A stretch of DNA of 64,000 nucleotides. Source: Lutibacter sp. Lineage in GTDB: Bacteria > Bacteroidota > Bacteroidia > Flavobacteriales > Flavobacteriaceae. The translations under genes were made by a program, and so were the position numbers. Where the stretch lies: NCBI GenBank assembly GCA_030694935.1, contig JAUYUA010000045.1, positions 98,149 through 162,148 on the forward strand. The letters are read 5' to 3'. The notes under the pieces are model-generated. The model saw nothing but the letters and a program-made list of their open reading frames with translations. It was not told the DNA's origin and ran no database searches. This document shows positions 16,131 through 23,242 of the stretch, one piece after another (positions within the stretch are counted from its first letter, which is position 1; every line of letters begins with the position of its first letter).

Positions 16131-16730
16131 ATGGAAGAATTTAAGCAAAAAAGATTCTTTAATTCAAAAAGGGTTGAATTTGAAGGTGACGGAATCACTT
16201 TTTATTCGGGAAATTTTTTAAACGCCAAAGAAATTTTTATTTCTTATGATGAAATTATCCCCGATTCCATTACAAGGGAAACCAAAACCAGCAGGCTTTT
16301 CCTATGGATTACAATCGCTTTCGGATTAATTTTTAGTCTGTCTTTTTTGGATATTCTTCAAATTCCTTTTGGAATTTACATGGTTCTGGTATTTTTCTCC
16401 GGATTGCTTTTCATAATTTTCTTATTGCTGACTATTTTAAGCAGAAAATATATGTTGTACATCACCACATTAAGCGGTTATTTAATTGATTTTTACGACA
16501 AAAATCCGAGTAAAGAAACTATGGCTGAATTTCTGAAAACATTAAAATCAAAAACCTTTGCTTATTTGAAAGAAAAGTATGCCGTAATTGATATAGATTT
16601 ACCTATTGAAAAACAAATAGAAAACCTGAATTTTCTGAAAGAGCGTAATGTGATTACAGAAACAGAATATGAAGCTTTGAAAGAGAAACTAAAAAATATC
16701 AATATAGATGTAAAGGGATTTAAATTTTGA
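16131..16730 (+). CDS. Two-helix membrane protein with SHOCT-like C-terminus, unknown function
   Basis: 199 residues. Residues 1-55 look like a small beta domain (EFEGDGITFYSGNFLNAKEIFISYDEIIP). Two membrane helices follow (about 61-79 and 84-108). The C-terminus IEKQIENLNFLKERNVITETEYEALKEKL resembles a SHOCT motif, a short helical oligomerisation module. I recognise no specific family. It lies 38 bases after cbpM and 22 before an acetyltransferase, so it could be in the same transcript. Confidence 0.75.
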   Translation: MEEFKQKRFFNSKRVEFEGDGITFYSGNFLNAKEIFISYDEIIPDSITRETKTSRLFLWITIAFGLIFSLSFLDILQIPFGIYMVLVFFSGLLFIIFLLLTILSRKYMLYITTLSGYLIDFYDKNPSKETMAEFLKTLKSKTFAYLKEKYAVIDIDLPIEKQIENLNFLKERNVITETEYEALKEKLKNINIDVKGFKF

Positions 16731-16752
16731 AAGAAAAATAGTTTTTAAAGCA

Positions 16753-17328
16753 ATGATTATATATACAACCTCAAAAACAAGCCAAGATCTTTCTGGAATT
16801 ATAGCGTTACAGAAAATTAATTTACTTGAAAATTTGACAGAAAATGAAAGGCAAAACCAGGGGTTTTTGTCCGTTACCCACTCTTTGGAAGTCTTGGAAA
16901 AAATGCAGGCCGATGAACGAAATATCACTGTAAAAAACAAAGATAAAATTGTTGGTTACGCCTTGGCTATGACAAAAAAATCGAAATATGACATTCCAGT
17001 TTTAATTCCGATGTTTGAGCTTTTTAATATAATTACCTACAAAGAAAAATTGGTTTCCAATTACAATTATATTGTAATGGGACAGGTTTGCATCCATAAA
17101 GAATATCGCGGACAGGGATTGTTTGACGGTGTTTATGAAGCTTTTAAAAACTATTTCCAAAACAAGTACGATTTTGCCATTACCGAAATTGCAACCACAA
17201 ACTTACGTTCAAGGGCAGCCCATAAAAGAGTTGGTTTTGAAGAAATTTACAAATACTATGATCCCGAAAATGTGGAATGGTGTGTTGTAGTGTTGGACTG
17301 GAAAGACGTAAATGAAAACAAAATATAA
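16753..17328 (+). CDS. GNAT family N-acetyltransferase
   Basis: 191 residues. The acetyl-CoA-binding motif is VCIHKEYRGQGLFDGVYEAF (about 112-131; R-G-Q-G/L), followed by AITEIATTNLRSRAAHKRVGFEEIYKY as motif B. The middle part has VGYALAMTKKSKYD. The substrate is unknown. It closely follows the SHOCT-like membrane protein gene and may be co-transcribed with it. Confidence 0.85.
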   Translation: MIIYTTSKTSQDLSGIIALQKINLLENLTENERQNQGFLSVTHSLEVLEKMQADERNITVKNKDKIVGYALAMTKKSKYDIPVLIPMFELFNIITYKEKLVSNYNYIVMGQVCIHKEYRGQGLFDGVYEAFKNYFQNKYDFAITEIATTNLRSRAAHKRVGFEEIYKYYDPENVEWCVVVLDWKDVNENKI

Positions 17329-17347
17329 GCCCTGCCAAAATTCAGCC

Positions 17348-17355
17348 TATCTTTG
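17348..17355 (+). promoter_or_regulatory. -7 box TATCTTTG
   Basis: TAnnTTTG octamer ending 28 bases before the ATG of the PLP-dependent enzyme gene; no matching -33 box is obvious. Confidence 0.5.
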
Positions 17356-17383
17356 ACTTAGGAAAATAAAAAGAAATAAAAAA

Positions 17384-18364
17384 ATGATTCTCGACCATAA
17401 ATTTGATTTGGGTTTTTTGCCAACGCCACTGCATCAACTAAAAAATATTTCTGAGAAATATGCTCCTTATAATATTTTCATCAAACGCGATGACCAAACC
17501 GGACTTGCATCAGGCGGAAATAAAACCAGAAAACTTGAATATTTAATTCAGGAAGCTCTGGATAATGGTTGCGACACCATCATTACTGCCGGCGCACAAC
17601 AATCTAACCATTGCAGGCAAACAGCGGCCGCTTGTGCCATTGCCAAACTAAAATGTCATTTGCTGCTAGGCGGAACTGCACCCGAAAAATTTAACGGCAA
17701 TTTATTGTTGTCTCATTTATTGGACGCTCAAATTCATTTTACCGGAAAACACAGAAAAGGAGAAGATATTGACCGTTTAAAACAAAAACTGGAATTGGAA
17801 GGAAAAAAACCTTTTATTGTTCCTTATGGCGGATCAAATCTTACAGGAGCGCTTGGCTTTGTAAACGCCATGAAAGAATTAAAATCGCAGCTTACTGCCC
17901 AAAATCTTAAAATTGATTATCTGTTTTTTGCGTCAAGTTCCGGCGGCACGCAAGCCGGATTGACTTTGGGAAATGACTTGCACCATTTAAACATCAATTT
18001 GATTCCTGTTGGAATTGACAAAAGTGAAACTCAGGGTTTGAGCCTTGAAGAAGCCGTTCTGAACATTGTTAATGAAGGAAAATTACTTCTCAATATTAAA
18101 AAAGAATATACGCTTTCTGACGTTAAAATCAATAATGATTATAATGAAGCCGGCTATGGCGTTATCACCAAAAACGAAACTGAAGCCATTAAAGAATTGG
18201 CTCAAAATGAAGGAATTATTTTAGATCCGGTTTATACCGGACGTGCTTTTTATGCAATGATGGATTATTTAAACAAAAACAAAATTCCGAAAAACGCCAA
18301 TGTACTTTTTTGGCATACCGGCGGATTTCCAGCCATATTTAATGATGCTGCGAAAATGAAGTAA
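17384..18364 (+). CDS. D-cysteine desulfhydrase / ACC deaminase-like PLP enzyme
   Basis: 326 residues, fold type II PLP enzyme of the ACC deaminase/D-cysteine desulfhydrase family. The start FDLGFLPTPLHQL, the PLP lysine in SGGNKTRKLEYL (Lys47), AGAQQSNHCRQTAAAC and the phosphate-cup SSSGGTQAGL (about 183-193) are all present; DPVYTGRAFYAM lies near the end. The family degrades D-cysteine to pyruvate, H2S and ammonia, or in some members deaminates ACC. Which activity applies cannot be told by eye. Monocistronic with its own -7 box. Confidence 0.88.
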   Translation: MILDHKFDLGFLPTPLHQLKNISEKYAPYNIFIKRDDQTGLASGGNKTRKLEYLIQEALDNGCDTIITAGAQQSNHCRQTAAACAIAKLKCHLLLGGTAPEKFNGNLLLSHLLDAQIHFTGKHRKGEDIDRLKQKLELEGKKPFIVPYGGSNLTGALGFVNAMKELKSQLTAQNLKIDYLFFASSSGGTQAGLTLGNDLHHLNINLIPVGIDKSETQGLSLEEAVLNIVNEGKLLLNIKKEYTLSDVKINNDYNEAGYGVITKNETEAIKELAQNEGIILDPVYTGRAFYAMMDYLNKNKIPKNANVLFWHTGGFPAIFNDAAKMK

Positions 18365-18661
18365 TCATCTATAATTATTTGCATCAACCGAAAATTCTGA
18401 TGTACTTTTCACTTAAATGAAAAGAAACTACCTTTTTTCAAAGCCTCAACGTGTGAATCTTGTAACTTATTTAAAGAGTTGTGTAACTCCTATTGTTGTT
18501 TAATTTATGAAATTTACAATTTCAACATTGAGAAAACAAATGAGTTCGGAACAAGGGCGATTAAAGTTGAATGATGGCGTTTTTTGAGTTAAAATAAACT
18601 AAAAACTACCGCTTTCATATCTCAAATAATAAACAAAAAAATCATTAACACTAAAATTATT

Positions 18662-19480
18662 ATGAGACAAACAGGAAACAATATCAACATCACAGTAAAC
18701 AAAATTAGCGTAAGTTATAACGATGAAGGATTGAATGAAGCTCCGGTAATCATTTTCATTCACGGTTTCCCCTTGAACAAATCTATGTGGAACAAACAAG
18801 TGAAAGCTTTAAAAGACAACTGCCGAGTGATTGCCTATGATATTCGCGGACACGGAAAAACGGAAGTTGGTACCCTTGCTTTTTCGATTGATCTTTTTGT
18901 GAAGGATTTACTTGGTTTTATGGATGCATTAAAAATTGAAAAAACCATCATTTGTGGCTTATCCATGGGCGGTTATATTGCATTAAACGCAATTCTAAAC
19001 CATCCTGAACGTTTTACTGGACTTATATTAAGTGATACAAATTGTACAGCCGATACACCAGAAGCAAGAGAAAAACGCATGAACACCATTGAAAGCATCA
19101 AGGAAAATGGCGTTGAGAAATTGGCAAATGATTTACTTCCAAACCTGTTTGCTCCTGAATCCTTTACAACAAATTCAAAAGAAATTGTAGCTGTAAAAGA
19201 GATGATTTTAAACACAACTAAAGAATCACTTTATAAAAGTTTGAACGCGCTGGCAAATCGCAAAGAAACCTGCAGCAAACTTGCAGAAATAAAAGTACCT
19301 GTGCTTATATTGGTAGGAAAAGAAGATAAAATAACGCCACCGGAAGCAGCAAAAGCAATGCATGAAAAAATAGATATAGCGCTTTTAAGCATCATTAATC
19401 AGGCAGGTCATTTAAGCAATCTTGAAAATCCGGAAGGATTCAATAGCCAGCTTCATAAATTTCTTAATGCCTTAAAATAA
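18662..19480 (+). CDS. Alpha/beta hydrolase
   Basis: 272 residues with the full alpha/beta-hydrolase layout. The oxyanion-hole segment is FIHGFPLNKSMW (His34-Gly35), strand plus D-x-RGHG (60-65), nucleophile elbow GLSMGG (Ser101), acid in LVGKEDKITPP and base His in AGHLSNLENPEGF near the C-terminus. It resembles the 3-oxoadipate enol-lactonase/esterase-like group, but no pathway genes are nearby and the substrate is unknown. Confidence 0.88.
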   Translation: MRQTGNNINITVNKISVSYNDEGLNEAPVIIFIHGFPLNKSMWNKQVKALKDNCRVIAYDIRGHGKTEVGTLAFSIDLFVKDLLGFMDALKIEKTIICGLSMGGYIALNAILNHPERFTGLILSDTNCTADTPEAREKRMNTIESIKENGVEKLANDLLPNLFAPESFTTNSKEIVAVKEMILNTTKESLYKSLNALANRKETCSKLAEIKVPVLILVGKEDKITPPEAAKAMHEKIDIALLSIINQAGHLSNLENPEGFNSQLHKFLNALK

Positions 19481-19560
19481 AGGAAAAAGAATTAAAATAT
19501 GAAATATGAATAAAATTAACGACGTATAGAGAAATTTCATATCATAAAGCATTTATAAAA

Positions 19561-19878
19561 ATGGAAAATAATCCCAAAAAAATAACAGAATCCAGTCGAG
19601 AACCAATCAAAATTCATAAAGAAATCAGGTCGGTTTTTGAAGGTCAAGAATCTGCTAAAAAAATGTCTTATGATGACATTGAAAAGGATTTGAATTCAAA
19701 AATTATGAAAATTACTATGATTATAAAAGACAAATTTCCTGAATTGTTGAAATATTTGGATGAAATGCCAATGACATTGCCAACTGAAAAAAATCCGGAA
19801 ATAACAATTAAAAATTTAAATGCTTATTACGATTCGCTTAACGCAATATTAACCAAATACAAATTGGAACATTCCTAA
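19561..19878 (+). CDS. Small conserved-looking cytosolic protein, unknown function
   Basis: 105 residues, strongly charged, no signal peptide or membrane helix. Segments SREPIKIHKEIRSVFEGQES and KITMIIKDKFPELLKYLDEMPMTLP are followed by a helical end (NLNAYYDSLNAILTKYKLEHS). The frame uses good codons and starts at an ATG after an A-rich leader. I do not know the family. It lies 80 bases after the hydrolase gene and 109 before the DUF3667 gene. Confidence 0.65.
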   Translation: MENNPKKITESSREPIKIHKEIRSVFEGQESAKKMSYDDIEKDLNSKIMKITMIIKDKFPELLKYLDEMPMTLPTEKNPEITIKNLNAYYDSLNAILTKYKLEHS

Positions 19879-19987
19879 ATCAATAAGATAAAAGACAATA
19901 AATTATCCAAAACATTTACAATTGTCAGTTGTCCAATATCATAAACCTTTAATTCATTCGTATTAGAATCAATTAAAAATCACTAAA

Positions 19988-21052
19988 ATGGCAAAAAAAA
20001 AATTAAGATCCGCGACCGATTGCCTCAACTGCAAACATGTGGTTGAAGAGCGTTTTTGCCCAAACTGCGGACAGGAAAATACGGAAATTCGTATCAAGTT
20101 TCATCATTTATTCACCCATTTCTTTCAAGACTTAACGCACTACGACAAAAAGTTTTGGAAAACAATTATCTATTTGCTCTTTAAACCGGCTGCAGTCACA
20201 AAAGCCTATACATCGGGACAACGTATGTCTTTTTTACCGCCTTTTCGCTTGTATATTTTTACAAGTTTTGTAACTTTTTTGCTGATTTCCTTTTTTCCGG
20301 CAGGCAATGCCAAAAAAGCGGTAACCAACGTAAAAAATAAAGTTGAACAAGTGGTTCCCGCATTAGACTCGTTAAAGATTGATGAAAAAGGTGTGGACGG
20401 ACTGACCAAGATTGGCATAATTTCTCAGGATAAGAATGACACCATAAAAAAATTATTGAAAGACACAAAAGAAATTAATCCTGAAAAAATTACTGATTTT
20501 GGCTACAAAGGAACCAAACAACTAGATTGGATCCAAAAACACAGTGCCGAAAAAGAAAAATTAGGCAAAACAGAATATTGGTTTTTAAAAAAATGGCTGA
20601 CCGTAAAAGAAGAAAACACAAACAAAGAAATAGTGACTAAGTTTGGCAAATCTTTCATCCTTAATATGCCTAAGGTTTTATTTATTTATATGCCGGTTTT
20701 CGCCTTTTTCTTATGGCTTTTTCACGATAAAAAAAGATGGTATTTTTATGATCACGGTATTTTTACGCTGCATCTTTTTTCTTTTTTGCTGTTGATGATC
20801 TTGTTGCTATTTTTCATAGATAAAATTTTCGCATTGTCTGCTTCACCAATCTTTGGCTGGATAAATCTGATTGTTCAATCAGCCGGACTTATTTGGATGG
20901 TGTTCTATTTCTTTCCTGCACACCGACGTTTTTATGGAGAATCTCATTTGGTTTCCTTTTTCAAAAGCAGTTTGGTGTATGTGCTCAATTTAATTATTGT
21001 CACTGTTTTGCTTATTTTATACGGTTTGTATACCTATATCAATTTAGAATAA
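19988..21052 (+). CDS. DUF3667 membrane protein with N-terminal zinc ribbon
   Basis: 354 residues. The N-terminus has a CxxC pair twice (Cys12, Cys15, Cys24, Cys27; CLNCKH and FCPNCGQ), a zinc ribbon. HLFTHFFQDLTHYDKKFW and then PPFRLYIFTSFVTFLL follow, the hallmark of DUF3667 in Bacteroidota. After a 130-residue charged linker come four further hydrophobic segments. The function is unknown; the domain order suggests a membrane protein with a cytoplasmic metal-binding head. Confidence 0.85.
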   Translation: MAKKKLRSATDCLNCKHVVEERFCPNCGQENTEIRIKFHHLFTHFFQDLTHYDKKFWKTIIYLLFKPAAVTKAYTSGQRMSFLPPFRLYIFTSFVTFLLISFFPAGNAKKAVTNVKNKVEQVVPALDSLKIDEKGVDGLTKIGIISQDKNDTIKKLLKDTKEINPEKITDFGYKGTKQLDWIQKHSAEKEKLGKTEYWFLKKWLTVKEENTNKEIVTKFGKSFILNMPKVLFIYMPVFAFFLWLFHDKKRWYFYDHGIFTLHLFSFLLLMILLLFFIDKIFALSASPIFGWINLIVQSAGLIWMVFYFFPAHRRFYGESHLVSFFKSSLVYVLNLIIVTVLLILYGLYTYINLE

Positions 21053-21177
21053 ACACCTTTTAACAAAGTATCAAAAAGTGTGAATCATATAAAATATCGT
21101 CGGAATTATGTAAGGACATTTATTGCTAATAGAAATACCTTTGAAAAGTGAAAACGCATTCACAAATAAAATCTAAT

Positions 21178-21366
21178 ATGATGAACACAACTGAAGCAAA
21201 AGGAAACTGGAATATCCAGAAAGCCAAATTGAAACAAAAATATGCAGATTTAACAGACAATGACCTTATGTATGAAGAAGGTCAAAGAGATGAAATGCTT
21301 GGTAAACTTCAAGTAAAACTTGGTAAAACCAAAGAAGAATTGAATAAATTTTTAGACTCACTATAA
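21178..21366 (+). CDS. CsbD-family stress protein
   Basis: The product is 62 residues from ATG 21178 (or 61 from 21181). The upstream ATG at 21148 would add ten residues not typical of the family. EAKGNWNIQKAKLKQKYADLTDNDLMYEEGQRDEMLGKLQ matches the CsbD pattern (W-x8-K-K-x-G-LTDDD). CsbD proteins are small, hydrophilic and induced by stress, with unknown biochemical role. It is followed by a strong terminator, so it forms a unit of its own, and the next gene is a universal stress protein. Confidence 0.85.
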   Translation: MMNTTEAKGNWNIQKAKLKQKYADLTDNDLMYEEGQRDEMLGKLQVKLGKTKEELNKFLDSL

Positions 21367-21483
21367 ATAATGGTTTAATTGATTGAAGTTTTAATTTCCT
21401 CTCGCAGCAAGTAACGTATTATGATTGAAAAGTAATCTCTTTACTACCGCTTTAGTGATCTTAAATCTGATTAAAATGAATCA

Positions 21484-21525
21484 TAAAACCTCTTTAAATC
21501 TAATTTAAAGGGGTTTATTTTTTTT
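21484..21525 (+). terminator. Rho-independent terminator after the CsbD gene
   Basis: An imperfect 13-bp stem (AAACCTCTTTAAA with TTTAAAGGGGTTT, one G-T pair) and a 5-base loop are followed by ATTTTTTTT. About 120 bases after the CsbD stop. Confidence 0.8.
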
Positions 21526-21638
21526 GGATTTGTTTTATATATTCAGAAAATAAACTTCCCCCAATATAAAATTTCTTGTTTCCTTGCAAGTGAATGCCAA
21601 AGGCAGTAACTTTAATTGCCAAATAAATACGCATCCTT

Positions 21639-22073
21639 ATGAAAATAATTCACAAAATTTTAGTGGGAATTGATGGAAGTGATTCTGCCTTAAATGCAGT
21701 AAATTACGCCATTAAACTTGCAAAAGAAATGCAGGCAGAGTTAGAAATTATTTATGTAATTAGGTTTTCCATTGGAAATGTTGAAAAAGGGATTTTACCT
21801 GTCAGAATTGAAGAATATGAAAAAGAAAGGGCGATTGAATTGGTTGAAAAAATTAAAAAGCAACATCCCGACATAAAAATTAGCGATATAGAACCTATCG
21901 GCCGTCCATTTGAGGAGATTAACAAAGCCATTGACCATTGGAAACCTGATTTGTTTATCATAGGCCATCATACCAGTCATTTTTTGGAACATTTATTTAT
22001 TGGCAGCATCGAAAAAAAACTGCTCAGTAATTTGAAAATTCCTTTATTGATTGTTCCTGAAAATTATAAATGA
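21639..22073 (+). CDS. Universal stress protein (UspA family)
   Basis: 144 residues, one Usp domain. KILVGIDGSDSALNAVNYAIKLA opens the Rossmann-like fold, and the C-terminal block LFIIGHHTSHFLEHLFIGSIEKKLL carries the G-x2-H...G-S nucleotide-binding signature, here with IGHH in place of the usual GxxG, followed by IPLLIVPE. ATP-binding is likely but the first glycine of the motif is atypical. No operon partner. Confidence 0.9.
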   Translation: MKIIHKILVGIDGSDSALNAVNYAIKLAKEMQAELEIIYVIRFSIGNVEKGILPVRIEEYEKERAIELVEKIKKQHPDIKISDIEPIGRPFEEINKAIDHWKPDLFIIGHHTSHFLEHLFIGSIEKKLLSNLKIPLLIVPENYK

Positions 22074-22150
22074 TTAAATTTAAATTAACTCAAAAAACAC
22101 CATATCAATTACTTAAAAATAAAAATTGAAAAAATTAATCCATAAACAAA

Positions 22151-22522
22151 ATGAAAACAACTATAAAACATTTATTTTTATTTTCAATTTATTTTTTAAT
22201 TGGACTGCTTTTTCTGAATACAAGTTGCGAAAAATCAAGTTTAAATATTGATGCTCCAAATTGTATTGAAAATGAAATAAAAAAAATAAAAAGTGAGGCT
22301 GTCCGAAATCCTCCCGCCGAAGTTTGGAAATGGGAAGCAGATGGACAAATATATTATTACATAACATCAGACTGCTGTGACCAATATAACTATCTTTACA
22401 ATAGCAATTGTGAGGTAATTTGCGCTCCAGATGGCGGATTAATTGGATCTGGTGACGGGAACTGTCCCAATTTTATTAAGCCAATTAAAAAAACAGTTAT
22501 TTGGAAAGACAGCAGACGGTAA
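22151..22522 (+). CDS. Small lipoprotein of unknown function
   Basis: 123 residues with a signal ending in a lipobox (FLNTSC, Cys26). The rest holds an acidic/aromatic domain (EVWKWEADGQIYYYITSDCCDQYNYLYNSNC) with seven cysteines, ending in a basic patch IKKTVIWKDSRR. The phrase WKWEADGQIYYYITSDCCDQ is typical of small Bacteroidota lipoproteins that carry DUF6970-like domains, but I am not certain of the family. Confidence 0.75.
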   Translation: MKTTIKHLFLFSIYFLIGLLFLNTSCEKSSLNIDAPNCIENEIKKIKSEAVRNPPAEVWKWEADGQIYYYITSDCCDQYNYLYNSNCEVICAPDGGLIGSGDGNCPNFIKPIKKTVIWKDSRR

Positions 22523-22524
22523 AA

Positions 22525-22887
22525 TTAATATTTACCAATACTCAACAATACCAACGTACACGCTTCTTCAAATGCAATGTGATGTTTTGTGAGTAAATTT
22601 TCAAGTTCCACATTTTCGGTTCCAGGATTAAAAATTATCCTTTTCGGATTTAAACCAATGATATAGTCATAATATATTCCCTGATTTTTTTTGCTTAAAT
22701 AAAGTGTCACTGTATCAATATTTTCGAAAATCACCTTTTCTGTGATGATTTTTACACCACTCACTTCTCCGACTTTATTGCCGATTGCCACTACTGGATG
22801 TCCGTAATTGGTTAACTTCTGAATTGCCAAAAATGAATATCTGCTTGGATTTGTTGAGGCTCCAAGAACCAATGTGTTTTTTATCAT
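22525..22887 (-). CDS. CoA-binding domain protein
   Basis: 120 residues forming one CoA-binding Rossmann domain. VLGASTNPSRYSFLAIQKL (residues 7-25) is the characteristic nucleotide-binding start, then HPVVAIG, DTVTLYLSKKNQ and IIFNPGTENVELENLL. Proteins of this size (YccU/DUF-type CoA-binding) have unknown targets. It converges with the lipoprotein gene, the stop codons being 2 bases apart. Confidence 0.88.
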   Translation of the reverse strand: MIKNTLVLGASTNPSRYSFLAIQKLTNYGHPVVAIGNKVGEVSGVKIITEKVIFENIDTVTLYLSKKNQGIYYDYIIGLNPKRIIFNPGTENVELENLLTKHHIAFEEACTLVLLSIGKY

Positions 22888-23027
22888 TCAGCAAAAATAA
22901 ACTAAAGATTGAAAAAGAGTGTAACAAAGTATTAAGTTAATAGTCTATTAAAAACGAAAGCTTTCAAAAAACAAATTAAGGCGGTCTTAAATTATAATGT
23001 TAAATAATTCTTAAAATAGTACTTTGC

Positions 23028-23059
23028 TTTGCATAGTACTAAAATATAATATAGTTTTG
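23028..23059 (+). promoter_or_regulatory. Complete flavobacterial promoter upstream of a small ORF and the OMP receptor
   Basis: TTTG (23028-23031) and TAGTTTTG (23052-23059) are 20 bases apart. The motif ATAGTACT occurs twice around the -33 box (near 23017 and 23033), an inverted-repeat-like arrangement that could be an operator. Confidence 0.75.
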
Positions 23060-23085
23060 TCCTACTAAATCAAAAAAACATAAAA

Positions 23086-23202
23086 ATGAAAACAACAAAC
23101 ACTACAAGTACCCGATCAAATTTTGAATTGTTAAGCAATACAAAACGTATAAATTGGAACAGCAAAAGGCGTTATGAAGTTTTAACGCATTTCAAATTTT
23201 AA
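23086..23202 (+). CDS. Small basic peptide (38 residues), possible leader ORF of the OMP receptor
   Basis: The ATG is 26 bases after a canonical promoter and preceded by an A-rich leader, and the stop is 40 bases before the receptor gene. The peptide is basic and rich in Thr, Ser, Asn and Arg (MKTTNTTSTRSNFELLS then NTKRINWNSKRRYEVLTHF). It has no signal or membrane segment. Its placement suggests either a genuine small protein or a regulatory leader. I do not recognise a family. Confidence 0.5.
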   Translation: MKTTNTTSTRSNFELLSNTKRINWNSKRRYEVLTHFKF

Positions 23203-23242
23203 TAATAATCAAAAAACTTACTTTTAATTACTACTTACTAAA

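Noticed and set aside
18507..18587. 26-codon ORF between the PLP enzyme and the hydrolase genes
   Set aside because: No promoter box, terminator or characteristic composition supports it.
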